A stretch of DNA of 11,248 nucleotides from a bacterium (lineage in GTDB: Bacteria > DRYD01). The DNA lies in the NCBI GenBank assembly GCA_030549815.1, contig JAUQQQ010000018.1, positions 1 to 11,248 of the forward strand. Reading direction: 5' to 3'. The number at the start of each line of letters is the position of its first letter. Within the stretch, counting starts at the first letter, position 1. The translations under genes were made by a program, and so were the position numbers. The notes under the pieces were generated by a model. The model ran no database searches. It was not told where the DNA came from and saw only the letters and a program-made list of their open reading frames with translations. Below, piece by piece: positions 5,547 to 11,248 of the stretch.

Positions 5547-7067
5547 TCATGTTTTAAGCTTCAAAAAAGAATCCACTAAATTTTCGAAAAATTTCCCTCT
5601 CTCTTCGGCAGATTTAAACTCATCAAAGCTTGCCCCACCAGGAGCCAATAATATAGCAATACTATCATAATTTTCCTGTTCCATAAAAGCCAAATTAACA
5701 GCCTTACTAAATGCTAACTCCATTGAGTTAAAAGCATACAAATATTTGAGAGAAAACTTAGCAAAAGGATTAATAAAAACATCAGCATATTTCCCAAAAC
5801 CCAAAACCCCAATCAAATCCTTTTCATAACCAGAAAATAATTTTTCTATTTCCTTGAAACAATCCTCCTTATTAGAATATTTAGGTACACCACCGACCAA
5901 TAGTATTATCCCATACCTTCGTACCCCATTTTTTAAGAAATAATTTTTAACTGTATCAATGCTTGATTTCGTAGCAGCTAAATTAGTAGCTTTACTATCA
6001 TTAAAAAACTCAAATTTTCCCCATTTTTTCTCACTCTTCAATCTATACGCTAACGGCACAAAATCATCAATCACGTCCACTATACTCTTCCTATCAAAAT
6101 CCACCTTCTTTAAATACTTAGAGTAAATATAAAAAGCAAGCAATGAAGGCAACAAATTTTCAAGATATATACCTTCCTGCTTAAAAAGAGGATTATTCAA
6201 ACTACTGATAGGCAATTCAAAGACACTCTGCCCCTTGCATAAAATCATAATTTTTTTACCATCAAAACAAGCATACAACGATTTATCTTTAAATGAAGTA
6301 TTCGAAAAATTCGAATAATTAAAACTCCTAAAATAACCCAATGAAGACTTTAGTTTATCAGATTGAAGAAATTTAGAAATCGTTCCATCTTCCTCATTTA
6401 TTATAGCATAGTCCTTTTTCAATTGAAAATATAAAAGTTTTAGCTTAGAATTTACATAATCTTCAAAAGACTCATGTCTATCCAAATGATCCGAAGTAAT
6501 ATTTGTAATAACAGAAATCTGTGATCTAAAATTATTGGTCATTTTAAGTTGGAAAGAACTCAATTCCAAAACAACAGTTATGTTTTCCTTATCCATACAC
6601 TCATAAGCAACTTCAGAAAAGGGATATCCAATATTTCCAGCTAAATAAACATCATCATTTAAAGATTTAATGAATTGATAAATCAGTGTAGATACTGTGC
6701 TTTTTCCGTTAGTTCCAGTAATTCCGATTATTGTTTTTCTTTGGCTCATCGTTTTATAAGCTGCCTCAATTTCAGATATAACAGGGACCTTTTGACTACG
6801 CGCAAATTGGATTATTGGATGATCAAATGGAACGCCCGGGCTAACTACCAAATATTTATAATTCTTTATCTCATTTATAACATACTGTGGCTGCTTACCT
6901 AAAAAAATCTCAGAAAAATAATTCTTGTAATTTTCATTAACTACCAAATTATAATTATCGTCAAATCCTTTCACTTTAAACCCTAATTTATTGTATAATT
7001 TTGCTACGGCTAATCCACTTTTAGATAATCCCAGAACTCCGACAGTATCCTTCTTTATTCTAACCAT
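5547..7067 (-). CDS. murD: UDP-N-acetylmuramoylalanine--D-glutamate ligase (MurD), divergent and long
   Basis: MurD adds D-glutamate to UDP-MurNAc-L-Ala with ATP in the cytosol, an early step of peptidoglycan synthesis. The protein has 506 residues, longer than E. coli MurD (438). Domains are clear: N-terminal Rossmann fold with GVLGLSKSGLAVAK (10-23), P-loop GITGTNGKST (115-124), ELSSFQ (168-173), TSDHLDRH (191-198) with Lys208 as the likely carbamylated lysine, then FNDSKATN (355-362) and PGGASFDEFKSAEERG near the C-terminus. Two usual features differ. The HR of the HRxE region is Tyr341-Arg342, and the usual GxHNxxN motif is replaced around residues 299-307. Extra length lies in the central domain. 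GGGAGG is 7 bases before the ATG, and the gene overlaps the glycosyltransferase gene by 8 bases. MurD is much more likely than MurC, E or F because of the DSKATN block. Confidence 0.9.
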   Translation of the reverse strand: MVRIKKDTVGVLGLSKSGLAVAKLYNKLGFKVKGFDDNYNLVVNENYKNYFSEIFLGKQPQYVINEIKNYKYLVVSPGVPFDHPIIQFARSQKVPVISEIEAAYKTMSQRKTIIGITGTNGKSTVSTLIYQFIKSLNDDVYLAGNIGYPFSEVAYECMDKENITVVLELSSFQLKMTNNFRSQISVITNITSDHLDRHESFEDYVNSKLKLLYFQLKKDYAIINEEDGTISKFLQSDKLKSSLGYFRSFNYSNFSNTSFKDKSLYACFDGKKIMILCKGQSVFELPISSLNNPLFKQEGIYLENLLPSLLAFYIYSKYLKKVDFDRKSIVDVIDDFVPLAYRLKSEKKWGKFEFFNDSKATNLAATKSSIDTVKNYFLKNGVRRYGIILLVGGVPKYSNKEDCFKEIEKLFSGYEKDLIGVLGFGKYADVFINPFAKFSLKYLYAFNSMELAFSKAVNLAFMEQENYDSIAILLAPGGASFDEFKSAEERGKFFENLVDSFLKLKT

Positions 7068-7773
7068 TACTAAACCTCCCCGAAATATTCATCATTATAA
7101 ATTTTAAAAGTTTTCCAGCTCTTTTTATTCTTCTAAAATCAGTTAATAATCTATAAAGCCATTCCATTTTAATTTTTCTAATAAAAACGGGAGCTCTTTT
7201 GACAACCCCTGCCCAAACATCAATACTGCCTCCTATCCCCATAGCCACACCAAAATTTAACCTTTCCTTATTTCTATAAACCCATTTTTCTTGTTTTGGA
7301 CTACCCATACCAACAAGCAAAAGCTCCACACCCAAATTATTAACATAATCTATAACCTTATCCTCATCTTCAAAATACCCATGATAAAACCCCACGATAT
7401 TAGCATCCCTATATTTTTTTCTTAAATTATCAACAGCTCTACACACTATATCATCTTTAGTTCCAAGGATAAAAGTTCTATACCCTTTTTCAATCAATTT
7501 TTCCGCTAAGTCTATGCCGTTAATAGGCTCCACTTTTGTACCCGTTTTCTTGTAAAACAAATGACATATACCTATTGATTCAAGAAAAACAACTGACTGA
7601 TTTATTATTTGATTAAACTCTTTGTCATTCATTGAATCTACAAACATTTCAGTATTAAGTGTAATAACGAGTTCTTTTCTTTTCTCTTTAATAAATTTAT
7701 CTATAACGTCCAAGAGTTCTTGATAACGGATAATGATGGATTTTGGTTTTAGATGTGCTAAGCTTTCCTGCAT
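7060..7773 (-). CDS. WecG/TagA/CpsF family glycosyltransferase (GT26)
   Basis: This is a 237-residue protein. Family blocks are visible in order: VITLNTEM (36-43), NGIDLAEK, then YRTFILGTKDD, ELLLVGMGSPKQEKW, and the C-terminal GIGGSIDVWAGVVKRAPVFIRKIKMEWLYRLL. These proteins move a sugar (ManNAc or ManNAcA in studied cases) from UDP onto a lipid-linked acceptor at the inner face of the membrane, for surface glycans or teichoic-acid linkage. The basic C-terminus may contact the membrane. The block that normally reads PDG, whose Asp is important in TagA catalysis, here reads LES, with Glu65 at the Asp position. The ATG at 7773 overlaps cysS by 16 bases and has a weak GGGGAA site; an upstream TTG at 7785 is unlikely. 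Lying just before murD it fits a cell-envelope role. The exact sugar and acceptor cannot be told. Confidence 0.88.
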   Translation of the reverse strand: MQESLAHLKPKSIIIRYQELLDVIDKFIKEKRKELVITLNTEMFVDSMNDKEFNQIINQSVVFLESIGICHLFYKKTGTKVEPINGIDLAEKLIEKGYRTFILGTKDDIVCRAVDNLRKKYRDANIVGFYHGYFEDEDKVIDYVNNLGVELLLVGMGSPKQEKWVYRNKERLNFGVAMGIGGSIDVWAGVVKRAPVFIRKIKMEWLYRLLTDFRRIKRAGKLLKFIMMNISGRFSNG

Positions 7774-9164
7774 CTTGTTCCCCAAGGTGTATCCTCAACG
7801 ATATAACCTTTTTCTCTTATTTTATTCCTTATTTCATCTGCCAAGCTCCAGTTTTTCTCATCTTTTGCCTTCTTTCTCATTAGCATCAATTCTCTTATTT
7901 CATCAGGTAAAGGTTCAACTTTGAATAAATCTAAACCTAAAACACTATCCGCATTATTAACCAAATCAATGATAAACTTTGCTTCTCTTTTCTTAAATTG
8001 CTTAGGATATTTATTAATAAAGGTATAAACATCGTGCATAAGGTCAAACAAGGAAGACAGAGCTTTGGGAGTATTTAAATCATCCTTTAAAGCCTCATCA
8101 AAATTATCTTTAAATTTTTTCCCTATTTTTTCTATTTCCTCGTTTAATTCTTCTTCCTTTTCTTCCTCAAAAAATCTTTCTATATCAACAAGTGTGGACG
8201 TGAATGCAGTTAAAGAATTCAAAGCACTTTTTGCTCCCTTAAGATTATCAAAAGTAAAATTCAGTTTATTCCTGTAATGTGTTTGCAAATACAAAAACCT
8301 CAGGGCAATAGGATCATCTATATCGTTTATCGTTAAAATATTATTAAGTGATTTACTCATTTTCTGACCTTCGACAATAAGATGATTAACATGAAACCAG
8401 TATTTAGCTAACATTATATCGAAAGCCCCTTCAGACTGAGCTATTTCATTTTCATGATGTGGGAAGATTAAATCTATTCCACCTGCGTGTATATCAAAAG
8501 GTTGCCCTAAGTATTTTCTGTTCATAGCGCTACATTCGATATGCCATCCCGGCCTACCTTTACCTATCTCCACATCCCAATAAACTTCTCCATCCTCAGG
8601 AGTATAAGATTTCCAAAGAGCGAAATCCACGGGATTTTCCTTATCATACTGATCTACATTAACTCTTGCACCCACCATTAAATTATCTTTATTTATTTTA
8701 CTTAATTTCCCATAATCTTTAAAAGAGGAAACAGAAAAATAAATACTTCCATCTTCAGTTTTATAAGCCAATCCTTTCTTTAATAACTCTTTTATAATGT
8801 CGACCATTTCTTTTATATGTTCCGTTGCCCGCGGATAAAAAGAAGCACCCTTTATGTTCAATCTCTCTATACTTTCAAAAAAATATTTTTCGTAAATTGA
8901 AGTATATTCTCTTAAACTAACTTTCTTCTGATTTATGGCATTAATTATTTTATCATCCACATCGGTTATATTAATAACGAGTTTAACTTGGAAAGAAAAA
9001 TATTCCAGTGTTCTTCTTAGAAAATCCACACAACAAAAAGTCCTCAAATTACCTATATGAGGGTAGTCATAAACCGTTGGTCCACATGCATATATACCAA
9101 CCACGGGAGGATTTATAGGCTCAAAATCCTCCACTTTCGAAGTTAAGGTGTTATATATTCTCAT
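7758..9164 (-). CDS. cysS: Cysteinyl-tRNA synthetase
   Basis: This enzyme charges tRNA-Cys with cysteine in the cytosol. The 468-residue length is standard (E. coli 461). The class I signatures are HIGN (36-39) in GPTVYDYPHIGNLRTF and KMSKS (268-272). The zinc ligands that select cysteine are all present: Cys27, Cys211 (WHIECS), His236 and Glu240 (FPHHENE). The tRNA-binding helical region and C-terminal domain follow; the end reads RNKIREKGYIVEDTPWGTRCRKA, as in the family. The ATG overlaps the nicotinamidase stop by 4 bases and has no clear ribosome binding site of its own, so translation is probably coupled. Its own end overlaps the glycosyltransferase gene by 16 bases. Identification is very secure. 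Confidence 0.98.
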   Translation of the reverse strand: MRIYNTLTSKVEDFEPINPPVVGIYACGPTVYDYPHIGNLRTFCCVDFLRRTLEYFSFQVKLVINITDVDDKIINAINQKKVSLREYTSIYEKYFFESIERLNIKGASFYPRATEHIKEMVDIIKELLKKGLAYKTEDGSIYFSVSSFKDYGKLSKINKDNLMVGARVNVDQYDKENPVDFALWKSYTPEDGEVYWDVEIGKGRPGWHIECSAMNRKYLGQPFDIHAGGIDLIFPHHENEIAQSEGAFDIMLAKYWFHVNHLIVEGQKMSKSLNNILTINDIDDPIALRFLYLQTHYRNKLNFTFDNLKGAKSALNSLTAFTSTLVDIERFFEEEKEEELNEEIEKIGKKFKDNFDEALKDDLNTPKALSSLFDLMHDVYTFINKYPKQFKKREAKFIIDLVNNADSVLGLDLFKVEPLPDEIRELMLMRKKAKDEKNWSLADEIRNKIREKGYIVEDTPWGTRCRKA

Positions 9165-9751
9165 ACAAATTGAACTATTTCATCAAAAACCAATAATTCT
9201 GCTCCGTTACTAATCATTTTCTTTATTGCTTCTTCACTATCATTTGGATTCACATCGACACCCTTGATAGCATCAATTAATAAATACACTTTGTAATTGA
9301 GTTTTAAAGCATCAAGCACGGTATTTAAAACACAATAGTCGGTAGCTACACCACAAACAAATAAGTTCTTAACATTCATTTCTTTAAGTTTTTGGTCCAA
9401 ATCTGTATTTTGGAATCCCGAGTAAGCCTCCATATCACTTTGGAAAGCCTTGTTTATAATTATACTGTTATTTGGAATATAAATATCTTTATGAATTTGA
9501 GCACCCTCTGTATTTTGGACACAATGTTTTGGCCAAATTCCACCATTTTCTTTAAAAGATATATGATTTTCAGGATGCCAATCTCTTGTAAAAACAACAG
9601 GTAATCCTTTTTTTTCAAATATTTTTATGTATTCGTTAATAATGGGGATTATTGTATCCGAATTTGGGACTTCGAGCTTTCCTCCTGGTAGGAAATCATT
9701 TTGCATATCGACGACGATAAGAGCGCTACCCTGCCACTCTATGTTTTTCAT
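9161..9751 (-). CDS. pncA: Nicotinamidase (PncA-type isochorismatase-fold amidase)
   Basis: This enzyme hydrolyses nicotinamide to nicotinate and ammonia for NAD salvage; pyrazinamide is a known alternative substrate of the family. It has 196 residues, the usual size. The catalytic triad is visible: Asp15 (VVDMQNDF), Lys101 (INKAFQSD) and Cys140 (CGVATDYC), with the preceding cis-peptide motif GVAT. Metal ligands Asp57 and His59 (RDWHP) and His76 (WPKHC) match nicotinamidase and set it apart from plain isochorismatases. The start is the ATG at 9751, preceded by GGGAGGTGA at 9758-9766; this overlaps dtd by 4 bases. A TTG at 9769 would sit in front of that site and is rejected. It sits between dtd and cysS, apart from other NAD genes. 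Confidence 0.93.
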   Translation of the reverse strand: MKNIEWQGSALIVVDMQNDFLPGGKLEVPNSDTIIPIINEYIKIFEKKGLPVVFTRDWHPENHISFKENGGIWPKHCVQNTEGAQIHKDIYIPNNSIIINKAFQSDMEAYSGFQNTDLDQKLKEMNVKNLFVCGVATDYCVLNTVLDALKLNYKVYLLIDAIKGVDVNPNDSEEAIKKMISNGAELLVFDEIVQFV

Positions 9752-10209
9752 AAATCCTTCACCTCCCAATCGAAAATGAAAGTAGCAGGTCCCATGTTTA
9801 TAATTTGAACTTCCATTGATTTACCAAACGCCCCTATTTTTACTTTACTCCATCTCTTCAAAAACTCCTCTTGCAACTTTAAAAACAATTCATATGCTTT
9901 CTCGAATTCCAATGTCCTATCAAACGAAGGTCTCCTTCCTCGTGATAAATCAGCATAAAGAGTAAATTGTGAAACCAATAGAATTTCACCATCGATATCA
10001 ACTAAATTTAAATTCATCTTTCCATTTTCATCTTCAAAAACCCGCAAACTCAAAATTTTATCAACAAATTTCCCAAATACTTTCACTATAGAAGGATAAT
10101 CTTCTTTACAAAAACCAACCAATATGTTAAAACCATTACTTATCTGAGAAATAATATCGCCATCAACTTTTACATAAGATTCCTTAACTCTTTGTATAAC
10201 AGCTCTCAT
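9748..10209 (-). CDS. dtd: D-aminoacyl-tRNA deacylase
   Basis: Dtd frees tRNAs wrongly charged with D-amino acids (and glycine on tRNA-Ala), a cytosolic proofreading step. With the ATG at 10209 the protein is 153 residues, close to the family's roughly 145-150. It begins MRAVIQRV, the near-universal Dtd start. The active-site blocks are LLVSQFTLYAD (77-87) and NMGPATFIF (138-146), whose Gly-Pro at 140-141 is the chirality-checking cis-Pro motif (usually GPVT; here GPAT). The frame stays open upstream to a TTG at 10272, but those 21 residues are absent from the family. The chosen ATG has only AT-rich sequence and no good ribosome binding site. It is the first gene of the nine-gene operon and overlaps nicotinamidase by 4 bases. 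Confidence 0.95.
   Translation of the reverse strand: MRAVIQRVKESYVKVDGDIISQISNGFNILVGFCKEDYPSIVKVFGKFVDKILSLRVFEDENGKMNLNLVDIDGEILLVSQFTLYADLSRGRRPSFDRTLEFEKAYELFLKLQEEFLKRWSKVKIGAFGKSMEVQIINMGPATFIFDWEVKDL
9758..9766 (-). promoter_or_regulatory. Ribosome binding site fixing the nicotinamidase start
   Basis: GGGAGGTGA on the minus strand, 6 bases before the ATG at 9751 and inside the end of dtd. It rules out the in-frame TTG at 9769 as the main start. Confidence 0.75.
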
Positions 10210-10288
10210 AATTTTTAATTCAATATTTTCATTAGTATAAAAATTCGCAAAAACCAAAATTTCATCCTCCAATTCACATTAATATTTG

Positions 10289-10316
10289 ATTTTACTTTAA
10301 CAAAATCTCGACACAA
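10289..10316 (-). promoter_or_regulatory. Possible promoter of the dtd-cysS-murD-ssb operon
   Basis: On the minus strand TTGTGT (10316-10311) and TAAAAT (10294-10289) are 16 bases apart, a fair match to -35 and -10 boxes. It would place the start about 70 bases before the dtd ATG. The palindrome at 10318-10346 lies directly upstream of the -35 box, a suitable place for a regulator or activator site. Confidence 0.4.
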
Positions 10317-10317
10317 C

Positions 10318-10346
10318 TTTTTGCTAAAACCGTATTTTAGCAAAAA
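10318..10346. promoter_or_regulatory. 12-bp perfect inverted repeat between divergent genes, likely operator
   Basis: Arms TTTTTGCTAAAA (10318-10329) and TTTTAGCAAAAA (10335-10346) are exact reverse complements around a 5-base centre CCGTA. Neither flanking gene ends here and neither strand has a T-run straight after the stem, so it is not a normal terminator. Its place between two divergent genes, next to a possible -35 box, suggests a dimeric regulator site. A related half-site lies at 10391-10404. Confidence 0.6.
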
Positions 10347-10368
10347 TAAATCAACTAACCTTGCAGGA

Positions 10369-10383
10369 TTTTTTTTTTTTTTT
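10369..10383 (+). repeat. Run of 15 T in the leader of the lipoprotein gene
   Basis: An uninterrupted T15 tract lies 43 bases before the lipoprotein ATG. A TTGCAG hexamer just upstream (10361-10366) could be a -35 box, making the tract most of the spacer, but no good -10 box is found at the right distance. Tracts this long are prone to slippage. Confidence 0.6.
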
Positions 10384-10390
10384 GAATAAA

Positions 10391-10404
10391 TATTTTAGTA
10401 AAAA
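10391..10404 (+). promoter_or_regulatory. Second copy of the palindrome half-site
   Basis: TATTTTAGTAAAAA matches the right arm of the palindrome with its flank, TATTTTAGCAAAAA (10333-10346), at 13 of 14 positions. The two copies are 58 bases apart in the same orientation. It lies just upstream of the lipoprotein ribosome binding site, where a bound protein would block transcription. Confidence 0.45.
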
Positions 10405-10410
10405 GTATAA

Positions 10411-10417
10411 AAGGAGG
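10411..10417 (+). promoter_or_regulatory. Ribosome binding site of the lipoprotein gene
   Basis: AAGGAGG, extended by TGAG, 9 bases before the ATG at 10427. A second ATG at 10423 is 5 bases away but is out of frame. Confidence 0.85.
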
Positions 10418-10426
10418 TGAGTATGG

Positions 10427-11248
10427 ATGAAAAATATCAAAATACTAACCCTAATTATTACTACCTTTATCCTCAGTTCTATCGGCATCTTCCTAACAAG
10501 TTGTAATAATAACGGAATAAGTTTTCAATCTTTCTTTAGTCAATCTTCTGGTGGAAATAACCAACCATCCAACCCTTACTGGGCAAGATTAATTGATACT
10601 AACTACGCTACCGATTGGTATAATGGAGCAATATTTGATGGTAATAATTACTACATCGCTGGATGGCAACGAGATTCAACAAGAAAATTAGCATTAATAA
10701 GCTTAAATCTTGATGGTAACCTAAATTTAGCTAAATACTGGACTGTTAATGGATATACTAACGTTAGCTTAATTGATATTTTTATTTTTGACAATGATAA
10801 TCTATTAGTTAGTGGCCGGCTTGATGACAACGGATTCGTAGGAAATTATAACAAAAATACAAATACCTTAGTAATAAAAAAAGTTTTTAATATACCTAGG
10901 TTATTTTCAATTTGTGATAATAATTTTATTTATTTAGCCTCTGTGGATAATAATAATAATTCAGATGGTATAGGTGGGTACGTATTAAAATTAAATAAAA
11001 ATGATTTTTCAATCGTATCAACTAAGCAAGTAGTTCAAAGTGGTAATTTCGATTTTGATTTTAAAAATATAACACTACAAGCAAAAATTAATCCTGATTA
11101 TATAGCGTTGCATGATTACATAACCAATAGAGTAGTAGTTTTAAATTCATCCGATTTAAGCCTGGTTAAAGCGTATGATACTAGTATCTTTCAAAATCCC
11201 CTAATAGATGAAAATGGAAATTTATACTTATTTGATAACGTAAATAAT
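10427..11248 (+). CDS. Lipoprotein with beta-propeller-like repeats (partial, runs off the window)
   Basis: The first 274 codons are visible with no stop. Residues 1-25 are a lipoprotein signal (KNIK, hydrophobic core) ending in the lipobox LTSC, so Cys26 is the likely lipidated residue and the protein is envelope-anchored. A low-complexity Ser/Gln/Asn linker (27-50) follows. From about residue 67 there are repeats of roughly 40-45 residues with the pattern 'DGNNYYIAGW ... LALISLNLDGNLNLAKYW', seen again in weaker form near 117-155, 160-205 and 215-255. This resembles the blades of secreted beta-propeller proteins, which usually bind proteins or glycans. The protein is rich in Asn and Asp. 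AAGGAGG (10411-10417) is 9 bases before this ATG; an out-of-frame ATG at 10423 opens a 27-codon frame only. It is divergent from dtd. Substrate or partner unknown. Confidence 0.85.
   Translation, partial: MKNIKILTLIITTFILSSIGIFLTSCNNNGISFQSFFSQSSGGNNQPSNPYWARLIDTNYATDWYNGAIFDGNNYYIAGWQRDSTRKLALISLNLDGNLNLAKYWTVNGYTNVSLIDIFIFDNDNLLVSGRLDDNGFVGNYNKNTNTLVIKKVFNIPRLFSICDNNFIYLASVDNNNNSDGIGGYVLKLNKNDFSIVSTKQVVQSGNFDFDFKNITLQAKINPDYIALHDYITNRVVVLNSSDLSLVKAYDTSIFQNPLIDENGNLYLFDNVNN

Noticed and set aside
10210-10272. TTG at 10272 as the dtd start
   Set aside because: It adds 21 residues before the conserved MRAVIQRV start of the family and overlaps a GGAGG sequence.
10318-10346. The 12-bp palindrome as a bidirectional terminator
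   Set aside because: It lies between two divergent gene starts, so no transcript ends there, and neither strand has a T-run immediately after the stem.
10406-10411. TATAAA as the -10 box of the lipoprotein gene
   Set aside because: A start about 7 bases on would remove the ribosome binding site from the transcript.
10423-10506. 27-codon frame from the ATG at 10423 overlapping the lipoprotein start
   Set aside because: It shares the same ribosome binding site at poorer spacing and shows no recognisable product; the in-frame signal peptide and lipobox support 10427 instead.

Overview
The window is AT-rich (roughly 30% GC), densely coding bacterial DNA with strong AAGGAGG-type ribosome binding sites, many 4-base ATGA stop/start overlaps and one long minus-strand gene array. 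Peptidoglycan synthesis (MurD), a WecG/TagA/CpsF glycosyltransferase, a bacterial SSB and a lipoprotein signal show it is a bacterium. The AT-rich style would suit an anaerobic or thermophilic lineage such as the Thermotogota (Petrotoga-like), but that assignment is an impression and has not been tested.

Layout. Bases 1-170 hold the 3' end of a plus-strand gene whose product ends in a Gly/Phe-rich repeat tail. A textbook intrinsic terminator follows at 193-224, and 225-370 is empty AT-rich DNA. From 371 to 10209 every gene is on the minus strand. In transcription order these are dtd, a nicotinamidase, cysS, a WecG/TagA-type glycosyltransferase, murD, ssb, an AhpD-like protein, a low-molecular-weight phosphatase/arsenate reductase-like protein, an MFS transporter, a guanidino-modifying (pentein) enzyme, an unknown membrane protein and a secreted pentad-repeat protein. 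The first nine are packed with overlaps or gaps of at most about 50 bases and look like one operon. The last three follow two roughly 100-base gaps, each of which carries almost the same 21-base T-rich element directly after the upstream gene. Bases 10210-10426 are a divergent control region with a 12-bp perfect inverted repeat, a matching half-site and a 15-T tract. A plus-strand lipoprotein gene starts at 10427 and runs off the window.

Function. The operon mixes translation quality control and tRNA charging (Dtd, CysRS), NAD salvage (nicotinamidase), cell-wall or surface-glycan synthesis (glycosyltransferase, MurD), DNA maintenance (SSB) and a redox/arsenic-like cassette (AhpD-like, ArsC-like, MFS). 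The accessory parts are the pentein/membrane-protein pair, the exported pentad-repeat protein, the Gly/Phe-rich protein and the beta-propeller-like lipoprotein. No mobile element, CRISPR array, tRNA or rRNA was seen. The strongest leads for something undescribed are the pentein/membrane-protein/pentad-repeat block with its duplicated 21-base element, and the palindrome in the divergent control region.
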